Notes under the pieces: generated by a model | The model's database searches: none | Told to the model about the DNA's origin: nothing | Seen by the model: only the letters and a program-made list of their open reading frames with translations | Source: Maritimibacter alkaliphilus | GTDB lineage: Bacteria > Pseudomonadota > Alphaproteobacteria > Rhodobacterales > Rhodobacteraceae | Reading direction: 5' to 3' | Assembly (NCBI RefSeq): GCF_019801605.1 | Contig: NZ_JAHVIT010000001.1 | Span: forward strand, 1,488,001 to 1,552,000 | DNA length: 64,000 nt | Part shown: one piece after another, positions 31,538-40,018 of the stretch | How the letters are laid out: each line of letters starts with the position of its first letter | Position numbering within the stretch: position 1 is the first letter of the stretch | Translations under genes and position numbers: made by a program

Positions 31538-32797
31538 CTATTCCGCGACCGGCGTCTGCACGGCCTGTTCGGCCTGCGCCACCGCGAAGACCCGCGCGGC
31601 CTCCGGATCGGCCGAGAGATCGGCCACCGCGTAATTCTGCGTCAGGTCCTCGACCGAGAGCGCGACATTCCGGATCGTGCCGGTGCCCTGCCCCGCCGGG
31701 CCGAAGATCTCGCCGTTGACCTTGAAGTAGAGCGAGCCGGACATGCCTGCGCGCAGCACCGGGGCTTCCTCGGTCTGGGGCAGGTCGTAGGTCTCGCCCG
31801 CGTCGAGGATCTTCTCGAAGATGACCGAGCCGTCGGCGGCGCGCACGCGCACCCAGGCCGGACGCACGGCAAAGATGGCGACACCCGGCTCCGGCGTTTC
31901 CACGACCTGCGGCTGGGTCATCCCCTGCCCGTCGCCAGAACCAGAGCCAGCACCGTTGCCAAGCGCCATGGCGAGCGCGCGGTCCACCACGTTCTCGTTC
32001 GGTGCGGGGCTGTCATCCACCTGCGGCTGCATCTGTGCAAAGCTGCCGATGGCATTGGGATCGAGCGTCGAGATCGGCGCGTCGCGGGCCACCAGCACGG
32101 GCACGTCGAGCGCCTGCGGACGGTAAAGACGATCCAGCCCCTCACCCGGAGGCGAGAACGGGCCGGCACCGGTCTCGGCCGAGGCGTCGGAGGCCAGCGG
32201 GTTGAGATCGGTCAGCACGTCCGGGGTGTTTTCCACCGGCGCCATCTGCACGCGCTGCACCTCGTTCAGGACGGTCCAGCCGCCGAAGCCGATCGCCCCG
32301 ATCAGCGCCAGCAGCACGAGGGCAGAGCCCACGGCGCCGGGCTCGATCCGGGCGAAGAAGCCCTCGCCCGCGGGGACGAAGGGCGTGTTCGGCGTAATGA
32401 AGGGATCCTTCGCGCGGGTGTCCTTGGACTGCTTCGGCATCTCCTGCGGCTTGCGCCGGGTCGAAGCCTCGGCCGACATGCCGTGCGCGGTGGCAAAGCC
32501 GCTCTCGGCGCAGAAGGCCGCGAAGGTCTGGTCCGGGTCCATGTTCAGGTAGCGCGCATAGGAGCGCACGTAGCCAGCAATGAAACCGGGGGTGTCGAAG
32601 GCGTTGGGGTCGCAGTTCTCGATCGCGGCGATATAGGAGGCCTTGATGCGCAGCTCGCGCTGCACATCGAGCAGGGATTTGCCCATCGTCGCGCGTTCTC
32701 CGCGCATGATGTCGCCGAGTCTCAGATCGAAATCGTCGAAGCCTCTAGGCTGCTGCTCCGGCGGCTCCGCCGCCAGTGTGCCCTTGCGCCGTATCAT
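31538..32797 (-). CDS. RodZ-like helix-turn-helix protein with DUF4115 domain
   Basis: A 419-residue bitopic membrane protein. The cytosolic N-terminus has an HTH_25-type domain (about 22-92: DLRLGDIMRGERATMGKSLL, then SYIAAIENCD and GYVRSYARYL), as in RodZ, which ties MreB to the elongasome. A linker leads to one membrane helix (about 156-176). The periplasmic part ends with a DUF4115 beta domain (about 320-395: RPAWVRVRAADGSVIFEKIL and GMSGSLYFKVNGE). The ATG at 32797 is taken; a GTG two codons earlier is also possible. RodZ genes often precede ispG in alphaproteobacteria, which agrees with this order. Confidence 0.85.
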   Translation of the reverse strand: MIRRKGTLAAEPPEQQPRGFDDFDLRLGDIMRGERATMGKSLLDVQRELRIKASYIAAIENCDPNAFDTPGFIAGYVRSYARYLNMDPDQTFAAFCAESGFATAHGMSAEASTRRKPQEMPKQSKDTRAKDPFITPNTPFVPAGEGFFARIEPGAVGSALVLLALIGAIGFGGWTVLNEVQRVQMAPVENTPDVLTDLNPLASDASAETGAGPFSPPGEGLDRLYRPQALDVPVLVARDAPISTLDPNAIGSFAQMQPQVDDSPAPNENVVDRALAMALGNGAGSGSGDGQGMTQPQVVETPEPGVAIFAVRPAWVRVRAADGSVIFEKILDAGETYDLPQTEEAPVLRAGMSGSLYFKVNGEIFGPAGQGTGTIRNVALSVEDLTQNYAVADLSADPEAARVFAVAQAEQAVQTPVAE

Positions 32798-32905
32798 CTT
32801 CACTGCCCCGTGTGCTGTAGACCTCGAACCATCCCCCGATTCGAGTCCTGCCCTTTATTACTTACAGCCTAACACGATTCCAGATCGATAACAGGTTGTA
32901 GGGGG

Positions 32906-34129
32906 TCAGCCCGCCAATTCGGCACGATTTAGCGCACAGTGCGACCAGAGGCGGTCCATCGCGGTCACGAGTTGGTCAATCTCACGGGGGCCGTGAACCG
33001 GCGAGGGCGTGAAGCGCAGCCGTTCCGTGCCACGGGGCACGGTGGGGAAATTGATCGGCTGAACATAGATGCCGTAATCGTCAAGCAACATGTCCGAGAG
33101 CTTCTTCGTGTGCACGGGGTTGCCCACGATGACGGGCACGATGTGGCTGCCGTGGTCGATCAGCGGCAGGCCGAGGCCCTTGAGACGCATCTTGAGGATC
33201 TTCGCCTGCATCTGGTGCTGGTCACGCAGGGTCTGGTCGGTCTTCAGGTGGGCAACCGAGGCCGCCGCCCCTGCCGCCACGGCAGGCGGCATCGAGGAGG
33301 TGAAGATGAAGCCCGGCGCATAGGAGCGGATCGCGTCGACCATCTTGGGCGTGGCCGCGATATAGCCGCCAAAGACGCCGAAGGCCTTGGCCAGCGTGCC
33401 GTTGATGATGTCGATCCGGTGCGCGAGGTTGTCGCGTTCCGAGACACCGCCGCCCCGGGGGCCGTACATGCCGACCGCGTGCACCTCGTCGAGGTAGGTC
33501 AGCGCGCCGAATTCATCCGCCAGGTCGCAGATCGCCTCGATCGGGCCGAAATCGCCGTCCATGGAGTAGACCGACTCGAAGGCGATCAGCTTGGGCGCCG
33601 CGGGATCGTCCGCCGCCATCAGCTCGCGCAGGTGGTCCACGTCGTTGTGCTTGAAGATCCGCTTGGCCCCGCCGTTGCGGCGCACGCCCTCGATCATCGA
33701 GGCGTGGTTGAGCTCGTCGGAATAGATGATCAGCCCGGGGAAGAGCTTGGGCAGGGTCGAGAGCGTCGCGTCATTCGCCACGTAGGCCGAGGTGAAGAGC
33801 AGTGCCGCTTCCTTGCCGTGCAGGTCGGCCAGTTCGGCCTCCAGCCGCTTGTGGTAGAGCGTGGTGCCCGAGATGTTCCGGGTGCCGCCCGAGCCCGCGC
33901 CGGTGGCATCCACCGCCTCGTGCATCGCGTTCAGGACAACCGGGTGCTGCCCCATCCCGAGGTAATCGTTGCCGCACCACACGGTGACCGGCTTCTCGGT
34001 CCCGTCGGGCTTGCGCCACGTGGCATGGGGAAACTGGCCCTTGTGGCGCACGATATCGATGAACGTGCGGTAGCGCCCTTCCTGGTGCAGATTTTCGATG
34101 GCCCGGTCCAGCTCGGCTTCGTAGTTCAC
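32906..34129 (-). CDS. hemA: 5-aminolevulinate synthase
   Basis: A 407-residue PLP enzyme that condenses glycine and succinyl-CoA to 5-aminolevulinate, the first step of tetrapyrrole synthesis by the Shemin route, a hallmark of alphaproteobacteria. The pattern is complete: [49 protein letters not shown] and the Schiff-base Lys248 in NGTLAKAFG, the same position as in characterised Rhodobacter enzymes of the same length. The start is the GTG at 34129, after GGAGGGG. An upstream extension of the frame is not conserved in type. An FNR-like box lies 167 bases upstream. Siroheme for the sulfite reductase in this window depends on this pathway. Confidence 0.96.
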   Translation of the reverse strand: MNYEAELDRAIENLHQEGRYRTFIDIVRHKGQFPHATWRKPDGTEKPVTVWCGNDYLGMGQHPVVLNAMHEAVDATGAGSGGTRNISGTTLYHKRLEAELADLHGKEAALLFTSAYVANDATLSTLPKLFPGLIIYSDELNHASMIEGVRRNGGAKRIFKHNDVDHLRELMAADDPAAPKLIAFESVYSMDGDFGPIEAICDLADEFGALTYLDEVHAVGMYGPRGGGVSERDNLAHRIDIINGTLAKAFGVFGGYIAATPKMVDAIRSYAPGFIFTSSMPPAVAAGAAASVAHLKTDQTLRDQHQMQAKILKMRLKGLGLPLIDHGSHIVPVIVGNPVHTKKLSDMLLDDYGIYVQPINFPTVPRGTERLRFTPSPVHGPREIDQLVTAMDRLWSHCALNRAELAG

Positions 34130-34238
34130 CGGAACCCCTCCTTCACTTAGGTCGGCCCGTCGCGCAGAGGTCCATGCGGAGTGGCATACATCCTGGCGGT
34201 GGGAGGCGACTTCATATCGCCTGTTTTGAATTAGTATG

Positions 34239-34244
34239 GTTATA
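34239..34244 (-). promoter_or_regulatory. candidate -10 element of hemA
   Basis: TATAAC on the minus strand, 110 bases before the hemA start. Initiation near 34232 would place the FNR-type box centre near -71, a usual class I activator position. No good -35 is present, as expected for an activator-dependent promoter. Confidence 0.35.
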
Positions 34245-34295
34245 GGCCGTGGCCCATCCGTGCAACAGGCTACATTTTGCCGCCCCTGCCCGGCC

Positions 34296-34309
34296 TTGAT
34301 CCAAGTCAA
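34296..34309. promoter_or_regulatory. FNR/FnrL-type binding site upstream of hemA
   Basis: TTGATCCAAGTCAA matches the FNR consensus TTGAT-N4-ATCAA at 9 of 10 positions. Oxygen control of hemA by FnrL is known in Rhodobacter, so the location supports the assignment. Confidence 0.7.
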
Positions 34310-34608
34310 GCGGAATGGACCTGCCGGGCAGAATGTTCAACCGGCAAAATCCTGCAAACATAGGACTTTCGTCCTAGGGAGGCATGGTATTCCGGACTTT
34401 ACCAATCCCGCTGGATGCATACCATTGTCCCGGGAATTTTACTCAACCCCATTTGACAGACCCAGAAGATAGCCCGGCGGCACATCATTTTTTTTCGCCG
34501 CCTCCAGATTGAAGCAAGAAAGATTCGTTCGCGGCCGCTGCCGATCCGGCAGCCCTGTCCTCTTTTCTCTCGGGACAGTGACGGACCGCCCCCATATGGA
34601 ACACTCCC

Positions 34609-34941
34609 ATGCAGACGACCCTGACCCAGGGCCATATCCTCGCCCTGATCTTCCTGACCGCCATCGGCTATGCCCTCGCCACCGCCGGGATCAAGCTGAC
34701 CTCCGACGGGGCCACCGGCCCCGCGCCCCTTCTCGCCATCGCGGCCGGTTTCCTCATTGCCACCGTGGCCGAGGTGATCCTGCTGCGCAGCGCGGACCTC
34801 TCTACGACCTATCTGCTTATCGTCGCGGCGGAGACGCTGCTGGTGCTCGCCTTCGCGCTCTCCCTCGGCGACACGCTGGGACTGCGCCAGATGCTGGGCG
34901 GCATGGCGGTGATCGCCGGCATGGTCCTGCTGACCCACTGA
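34609..34941 (+). CDS. small multi-spanning membrane protein, DMT/SMR-like
   Basis: A 110-residue hydrophobic protein with four membrane segments (about 9-27, 38-58, 66-85 and 92-108), the size of an SMR pump. The first helix (ALIFLTAIGYALATAGIKL) lacks the membrane-embedded Glu that EmrE-type pumps need; acidic residues are in helix 2 (VAEVILL) and helix 3 (AAETLLV). It is therefore more likely a small member of the drug/metabolite transporter superfamily of unknown function than a drug pump. Start ATG at 34609. It is divergent from hemA. Confidence 0.65.
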   Translation: MQTTLTQGHILALIFLTAIGYALATAGIKLTSDGATGPAPLLAIAAGFLIATVAEVILLRSADLSTTYLLIVAAETLLVLAFALSLGDTLGLRQMLGGMAVIAGMVLLTH

Positions 34942-35259
34942 GGTCTGGACCACTGAGGTCTGGACCCACGAGGTGAGGCGCAGCGGCGTCTGGCCAAGGG
35001 CGTTTGGCCAACGGCGCCCTCGCCCGCCGAGGCCCGGCGCACTCTCTCCCGGCGCCCCCTGCGCCGGGCCCAGTTCCCGCGCGGTGTCTGCCCCCACACC
35101 GTGACGCGCGGGGCCGGTGGTCCGCCTGCCTCCCCGGGCGGGCCACCGCTGCCGCCCTGCGCCTGAAGCGCCCCGGCCCTGCGTGCTCGGCAGGGCCGCT
35201 CTCTGGACATGGGCCGCCGGGGTGCTACGGTCGCGCGCGAAGCAATATCAGGAGCCCTC

Positions 35260-36645
35260 ATGTCCCTCGACGCCGTCCTCTCCCGTATCGACACCGATCT
35301 GAATGCCGCCACCGAGCGGCTGATGGACCTGCTGCGCATCCGCTCCATCTCCACCGATCCCGACTACAAGGCCGAGTGCGACAAAGCCGCCGACTGGCTG
35401 GTGGCCGATCTCGCCTCCTTCGGCGTCAAGGCCGAGAAGCGCGCCACCCCCGGTCACCCGATGGTCTATGGCACCTTCGGACCCGAGGGCGCGGATGTGC
35501 CCCATGTCCTCTTCTACGGCCACTACGACGTGCAGCCGGTGGACCCGATCGAACTCTGGACCCGCGATCCCTTCGACCCCGCCATCGAGGAGACCGAGAA
35601 CGGCCCGGTGATCCGCGGCCGCGGCACCTCGGACGACAAGGGCCAGCTGATGACCTTCGTCGAGGCCTGCCGGGCCTGGGCCGCCGAAACCGGCACCCTG
35701 CCCTGCCGGGTGACCTTCTTCTTCGAGGGCGAGGAAGAGAGCGGCTCGCCCTCGCTGATCCCCTACATGAAGGCACACGCCGAGGAGCTGAAAGCCGACC
35801 TCGCGCTGATCTGCGACACCGGCCTCTTCAACCCGACCACGCCGGGCATCATCACCATGCTGCGCGGCAACGTCGGCGAGGAACTGACCGTGACTGCCGC
35901 CTCCAAGGACCTGCATTCCGGCATGTTCGGCGGCGTGGCGATGAACCCGATCCGCGTGCTGTCCAAGATCCTCGCCGGGCTCCATGACGAGACCGGTCGC
36001 GTCACCGTGCCCGATTTCTACGACGGCGTGCCCGACCTGCCCGAGGAACTGGCCAAGCAGTGGGAGGGCCTCGGCTTCTCCGCAGAGGAGTTCCTCGGCG
36101 GCGTCGGTCTCTCCGATCCGGCCGGCGAACAGGCCTTCACCCCGCTCGAGATGATCTGGTCCCGGCCCACCTGCGACGTGAACGGCATCTGGGGCGGCTA
36201 CACCGGCGCGGGCTTCAAGACGGTGATCCCCTCGCAGGCCCATGCCAAGCTCTCCTTCCGCCTCGTGGGCCAGCAGGATCCGATCGCGATCCGCGAGAAT
36301 TTCCGCAAGTGGGTCGAGGCGCAGCTGCCCGCCGACTGCACGGTGGAGTTCAAGGGCTACTCCAACTCGCCGGCCAGCCAGATAGACATCTCCGGCACCG
36401 CCTTCGAGGCTGCCCGTCAGGCGCTCTCCGACGAATGGCCCAACGAGGCTGCCTTCATCGGCTGCGGCGGCTCGATCCCGATCGCGGGCTACTTCAAGTC
36501 GATCCTCGGCATGAACGCCATGCTGATCGGCTACGGCAACGACGACGACCAGATCCACTCGCCGAACGAGAAGTACAACGTCTTCTCCTTCCAGCATGGC
36601 ATCCGGTCCTGGGCCCGCGTCCTCGACGCGCTCGCCAAGGCGTAA
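35260..36645 (+). CDS. M20 family metallopeptidase (dipeptidase type)
   Basis: A 461-residue di-zinc peptidase of the M20/ArgE/DapE/CPG2 superfamily. Metal ligands and catalytic residues are visible: His in YGHYDVQP, bridging Asp in GRGTSDDKGQ, catalytic and metal Glu in FFEGEEESGS, Asp in ICDTGLF, and the last His in IHSPNEKYN. The lid domain lies between about residues 215 and 335. The length fits cytosolic dipeptidases of the M20A/F type. The start ATG at 35260 follows GGAG; the longer frame from 35209 is not needed. The next gene starts 4 bases after its stop. Confidence 0.93.
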   Translation: MSLDAVLSRIDTDLNAATERLMDLLRIRSISTDPDYKAECDKAADWLVADLASFGVKAEKRATPGHPMVYGTFGPEGADVPHVLFYGHYDVQPVDPIELWTRDPFDPAIEETENGPVIRGRGTSDDKGQLMTFVEACRAWAAETGTLPCRVTFFFEGEEESGSPSLIPYMKAHAEELKADLALICDTGLFNPTTPGIITMLRGNVGEELTVTAASKDLHSGMFGGVAMNPIRVLSKILAGLHDETGRVTVPDFYDGVPDLPEELAKQWEGLGFSAEEFLGGVGLSDPAGEQAFTPLEMIWSRPTCDVNGIWGGYTGAGFKTVIPSQAHAKLSFRLVGQQDPIAIRENFRKWVEAQLPADCTVEFKGYSNSPASQIDISGTAFEAARQALSDEWPNEAAFIGCGGSIPIAGYFKSILGMNAMLIGYGNDDDQIHSPNEKYNVFSFQHGIRSWARVLDALAKA

Positions 36646-36649
36646 GCGG

Positions 36650-37528
36650 ATGGCGGCGATCCCCGGCTTCACCGACGCCACGGCCGAGGTCAACGGCCAG
36701 CGGATCGCCTATTCCCGCGGGGGCAGCGGTGCGCCGCTGCTCCTCCTGCACGGGTTCCCCCAGACCCGCGCCCTCTGGGCCCGGATCGCGCCCCTGTTGG
36801 CCCGGACCCACGAGGTGATCTGCGCCGACCTGCGCGGCTACGGCGCCTCCTCCAAGCCCGCGGGCACCGCCGCCTATTCCTTCCGCGAGATGGCCGCCGA
36901 CCAGCTCGCCCTGATGCGCCACCTCGGCCACGAGACCTTCCACCTCGCCGGCCATGACCGGGGCGCGCGCACGGCCCATCGCCTTGCCCTCGACGCGCCC
37001 GGGGCCCTGCGCAGCCTGCAGCTGATGGACATCGTGCCGACCCAGCTCCTGCTCGACGATCTGCGCGAGGACGTGGCCCGCGCCTATTACCACTGGTTCT
37101 TCCTCGCCCAGCCTGCGCCCTTCCCCGAGCGCCTCATCGGCGCCGACCCTGACTACTACTTCGAGAGCTGCCTGCTCGGCTGGGGCGCCTCGCGAATCGA
37201 GGATTTCGCCTCCGACCAGCTGGCCGCCTACCGCGCCGCCTGGCGCGATCCCGAGACGATCCGCGGCATGTGCGAGGACTACCGCGCCACCCCGCGCCTC
37301 GACCTCGGGCTCGACCGCGCCGACCTGGACCGCCGGATCACCACGCCCACCCATATCCTCTACGGCGCCGACGGGGCCATGGCGCGCGCCTACGACATCC
37401 CCGCCACATGGGCCCCGCGCTGCTCCGACATGCAGGTCACCCCGGTGCCCGGCGGCCACTTCTTCCCCGACACCGCCCCCGAGGCCACGGCCACGGCCCT
37501 GCACCGCTTCCTCGCCAGCCACGGCTGA
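36650..37528 (+). CDS. alpha/beta hydrolase, haloacetate dehalogenase/epoxide hydrolase type
   Basis: A 292-residue alpha/beta hydrolase. LLLHGFPQTRALW carries the oxyanion HGFP motif. The nucleophile elbow GHDRGARTAH has Asp rather than Ser, as in fluoroacetate dehalogenases and epoxide hydrolases that form an alkyl-enzyme ester. RGYGASSKP and LMDIVPT are typical of the DehH1 group, and the base His lies in GGHFFPDTAPE. The enzyme could dehalogenate a small haloacid or open an epoxide; the substrate is not determined. It starts 4 bases after the peptidase gene and is probably co-transcribed. A short copy of the intergenic 3' element follows. Confidence 0.88.
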   Translation: MAAIPGFTDATAEVNGQRIAYSRGGSGAPLLLLHGFPQTRALWARIAPLLARTHEVICADLRGYGASSKPAGTAAYSFREMAADQLALMRHLGHETFHLAGHDRGARTAHRLALDAPGALRSLQLMDIVPTQLLLDDLREDVARAYYHWFFLAQPAPFPERLIGADPDYYFESCLLGWGASRIEDFASDQLAAYRAAWRDPETIRGMCEDYRATPRLDLGLDRADLDRRITTPTHILYGADGAMARAYDIPATWAPRCSDMQVTPVPGGHFFPDTAPEATATALHRFLASHG

Positions 37529-37546
37529 CGCGGGCCGCCCACGCCC

Positions 37547-37610
37547 CTCATCTTTCGCTCGGAAATATCCCCGCCGGAGGCCCCGTCCGCAGGACGGGCT
37601 CTGCCTCAGA
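37547..37610 (+). repeat. intergenic 3' element, copy C (short form)
   Basis: A CTCATCTTTCG block 18 bases after the hydrolase stop, then GGAAATATCCCCGCCGGAGG and one hairpin CCCGTCC/GGACGGG with loop GCA. The AT palindromes of other copies are absent. It sits between convergent genes and is read in the sense of the upstream gene. Confidence 0.65.
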
Positions 37611-38484
37611 TCGTGCCCGTGAACCGCTCCGGCAGGGTGAAGATCCGCCCGTCCTCGGGCCGGTCGAACTGCCAGAACCCGGTGTCGCCGCGCGGGGTCC
37701 AGCTGCGCTGCATCGCCTTGCGCACGGGCCGCATGTCGAAGCCCTCCGCCTCCTCCAGCGCCTCGAAGGCCGTAAAGACCGCCCGGTCCTCGCCCCGCGC
37801 CTCGGCGAACCAGTGCCGCCCGATGGAGGCCTCCCTGGGCGTCTCCACCCCGACCGCCTGCGTCACCGCGTTGCGCCGGTCCATGGCCGCGCAATAGGCG
37901 TCGAAATCGCAGAACTTCAGGTGGAAGAGGTAGAGCGCATCGGGCGTATGCAGCTTGTCGTACTGGGTGAAATGCCCGCCGCGCGCGATCTTGGTCCCGG
38001 CGGAGATCACGCAGGGCTTGGAATAATGCGGCGCCAGCCGCACATGCCGGCGCGGTCCCAGCACGCGATCCGTCACCGGCTCCGGCTCACGGTCCAGCCG
38101 GTGGATCACCTCCAGCCCCAGCGGCGTCAGCACCCGGCGCGTCCGCGCCTCCCGAAGAAACCCCAGCAGGTCCTGCCCCGTCTCGGGATCGACCACCACC
38201 AGCTCGTCCACGTCCCCCACGATGACATGGTCGTAGTAGGCGTGCAGCCCCATGACGAGGTTGTTCAGCAGCCGCCACCGCTTCATGTCGAAGTTCTTGT
38301 GATGCGCGCCCGGGATGCCGATGATGTTGCAGCCTTCGGCGATCTCGGCCACCTGCGGGTCGCGGCCATGGGCCACGATATAGCAGTTCTCCCGACCCAG
38401 CTGCGCGCCGTAATGGGCCAGCCAGATCCGCAGGAAGAAGAAATCGTCGCGCAGCATGGTGACGGCGGCGGCGGTGGAGTGCAT
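37606..38484 (-). CDS. glycosyltransferase family 2-like protein
   Basis: A 292-residue protein of the Glyco_tranf_2_4 type. The N-terminus reads TAAAVTMLRDDFFFLRIWLAH, a nucleotide-binding start typical of the group. HVIVGDVDELVVVDPE (about 86-101) holds the DxD-like metal motif. Further blocks LYLFHLKFCDFDAY and a late GRHWF fit the family. Such proteins add sugars to surface polysaccharides or glycoconjugates in Rhodobacterales and often sit near sulfotransferase-like genes, as here. Acceptor and sugar are unknown. Its start is separated by 85 bases from the divergent P-loop protein gene. Confidence 0.8.
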   Translation of the reverse strand: MHSTAAAVTMLRDDFFFLRIWLAHYGAQLGRENCYIVAHGRDPQVAEIAEGCNIIGIPGAHHKNFDMKRWRLLNNLVMGLHAYYDHVIVGDVDELVVVDPETGQDLLGFLREARTRRVLTPLGLEVIHRLDREPEPVTDRVLGPRRHVRLAPHYSKPCVISAGTKIARGGHFTQYDKLHTPDALYLFHLKFCDFDAYCAAMDRRNAVTQAVGVETPREASIGRHWFAEARGEDRAVFTAFEALEEAEGFDMRPVRKAMQRSWTPRGDTGFWQFDRPEDGRIFTLPERFTGTI

Positions 38485-38569
38485 CGGGAAGTCCTGTCAG
38501 GGGCCCTTGGGGGCGGTTTGCTCTGCTGCTCGTGGACAAGAGTAACCCGGCCGGTGCTATAAGAGAATC

Positions 38570-39340
38570 GTGAATTTCGCCGCCCCCTCCCCGGCCGCCG
38601 CGCCGCGCCTGCCCGACAGCTTCGCCGACAGCGGGGTGTACCTGCGTGCAGGGCGCCTGCCGCCCACCCGGGTGCAGGTCATGGGCGAACGCTCCTCGGG
38701 CACGAACTTCGTGAAACGGCTGATCGGACGGAACACGCCGCTCTCGCCCACGGAGGCGCTCGGCTGGAAACACGGCGCGCCGGCGATGATCGCGATTCCC
38801 GCCGACCTGCTGGTGGTCGTCGCCGTCCGCAATGCCGCCGACTGGGCCCGCTCCATGCATGCCAAGCCCTGGCACGCCAGCCCGGCGCTGCAGGCGCTCG
38901 ATTTCTCCGCCTTCCTGCGCGCCGAATGGGACACGATCGCCGACCGGCCGCGCTACTTCGAAGACCTGCCGGAGAGCGCCATCGGCCAGCCCCTGCAGCC
39001 CGACCGCGATCCGCTGACCGGCGCACGCCATGCGGACCTCTTCGCCCTGCGCCGCGCCAAGCTCACCGCCCACCTCAGCCTGCTGAACCGGGACTGCACC
39101 CTCGCCATCCTGCGCATGGAAACGGCCACGGCGGAGCCCGAGGCCGTGCTCGCGCAGTTCCGCGCAACCTACGCCCTGCCGGACGCCCCCTACCGCCCCG
39201 TGGTGAAACGCCTCGGCGCCAAGTTCAAACCCGCGATCCCGGACCGTCCCGCCACGCCGGAGTGGTCAGGGCCAGACCTTGCCCACCTGCGCGCCCGCGT
39301 CGACACCGGCCAGGAAGCCATGCTCGGCTACAGCTACTGA
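38570..39340 (+). CDS. P-loop sulfotransferase-like protein
   Basis: A 256-residue protein beginning at a GTG. TRVQVMGERSSGTNFVKRLI (residues 33-52) resembles a nucleotide-binding P-loop: GERSSGTNF has the placement of the PAPS 5'-phosphosulfate loop of sulfotransferases that modify surface glycans. DLLVVVAVRNAADWARSMHA (79-98) fits the 3'-phosphate Arg/Ser motif. The rest is not diagnostic. It faces away from the glycosyltransferase gene, so both may serve cell-surface modification. The alternative start is an internal ATG at the P-loop, which would truncate the domain, so the GTG is preferred. Confidence 0.6.
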   Translation: MNFAAPSPAAAPRLPDSFADSGVYLRAGRLPPTRVQVMGERSSGTNFVKRLIGRNTPLSPTEALGWKHGAPAMIAIPADLLVVVAVRNAADWARSMHAKPWHASPALQALDFSAFLRAEWDTIADRPRYFEDLPESAIGQPLQPDRDPLTGARHADLFALRRAKLTAHLSLLNRDCTLAILRMETATAEPEAVLAQFRATYALPDAPYRPVVKRLGAKFKPAIPDRPATPEWSGPDLAHLRARVDTGQEAMLGYSY

Positions 39341-39353
39341 GCCCACCGTCCGG

Positions 39354-39616
39354 CATCATCTTTCCGAAAATACTCCGGGGGAATTGGCCCCGGCACGGGG
39401 CCAAGGGGGCAGAGCCCCTGCACCCTTCCCCCGGACGGACCGAGAACGCCCAAGCCCCCCCCCGGCCCGGAACAGAGATTGCGCCGCGGCGTGCCCGCCA
39501 TCGCGGCACCGACTGTCTGGACAGGATCGTAGCGCCCGACGCAAAGCACCCAAAATTCTTCGAAGAATTTTGCAAAGAATTCTCGAAAATTCTTTGTGGT
39601 GCCCCGAGGGGCTTTT
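39354..39616 (+). repeat. intergenic 3' element, copy D
   Basis: It begins 14 bases after the stop with CATCTTTCCGAAAATACTCC. Hairpin 1 is TTGGCCCCG/CGGGGCCAA with loop GCA (39384-39404). Hairpin 2 is GGGGC/GCCCC around AGA (39406-39418). AT palindromes follow at 39553-39595 (AAAATTCTTCGAAGAATTTT, then a degenerate copy). The end, TGCCCCGAGGGGCTTTTCT, is a good intrinsic terminator in the same direction. It separates a plus-strand gene from the minus-strand tRNA genes. Confidence 0.75.
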
Positions 39617-39638
39617 CTCTGCATTTTCAAGGAGAAAG

Positions 39639-39715
39639 TGGCGCGGTTGACGGGGCTCGAACCCGCGACCCCCGGCGTGACAGGCCGGTACTCTAACCAA
39701 CTGAGCTACAACCGC
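39639..39715 (-). tRNA. tRNA-Asp (GTC), downstream copy
   Basis: A 77-base tRNA with acceptor GCGGTTG/CAACCGC, discriminator G and encoded CCA. The D loop has AGCTCAGTTGGTTAGAG, the anticodon loop CTGTCAC gives GTC, and the T arm is CGGGTTCGAGCCCCG. It is the second of two copies in the transcript. Confidence 0.96.
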
Positions 39716-39746
39716 GCATCGCGCAGAACATTCAGACAAGGTAGCG

Positions 39747-39823
39747 TGGCGCGGTTGACGGGGCTCGAACCCGCGACCCCCGGCGTGACAGGCCGGTACT
39801 CTAACCAACTGAGCTACAACCGC
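39747..39823 (-). tRNA. tRNA-Asp (GTC), upstream copy
   Basis: Identical in sequence to the copy at 39639-39715, including the encoded CCA, and separated from it by 31 bases. It is the promoter-proximal copy of a two-gene tRNA transcript. Confidence 0.96.
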
Positions 39824-39859
39824 TCGCTACCCGTCCGGTGTGTCCCGAACGTGAGGGGC

Positions 39860-39888
39860 GTTCTAGGGATAACCCCGGACACCGTCAA
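39860..39888 (-). promoter_or_regulatory. promoter of the tandem tRNA-Asp genes
   Basis: On the minus strand TTGACG (39883-39888), a 17-base spacer and TAGAAC (39860-39865) lie 37 bases before the first tRNA. A GC-rich discriminator region follows, as expected for a stable-RNA promoter. Confidence 0.7.
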
Positions 39889-40018
39889 GCGCGAAGTATC
39901 AACTTTATGACCCCGTTTCGCACTTTCTTTGCCCCCGCTCGTCAGGCCCTTACGTCACCCTGTGACACCGCCCGCGATGCCCCTGCGGCACCCCCGTGCA
40001 GAGGCCCGTCCCCCGCCC

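Larger units (their letters stand above)
34130..34608. other. divergent control region between hemA and a small membrane protein gene
   Basis: About 480 bases, more AT-rich than its neighbours. It holds the FNR-type box (34296-34309), a candidate -10 for hemA, a small hairpin TAGGAC/GTCCTA (34361-34376), a spaced ATGGTAT/ATACCAT pair (34384-34425), and a run of eight T near 34488. No protein-like frame is present. A small RNA is possible. Confidence 0.5.

Noticed and set aside
34609-34941. Calling the 110-residue membrane protein an EmrE-type drug pump
   Set aside because: The required Glu in the first helix is missing, unlike the true SMR gene at 41257-41601.
39639-39823. Twin tRNA-Asp genes considered as an attachment site of an integrated element
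   Set aside because: Both copies are complete, belong to one promoter, and no integrase or foreign block lies beside them.
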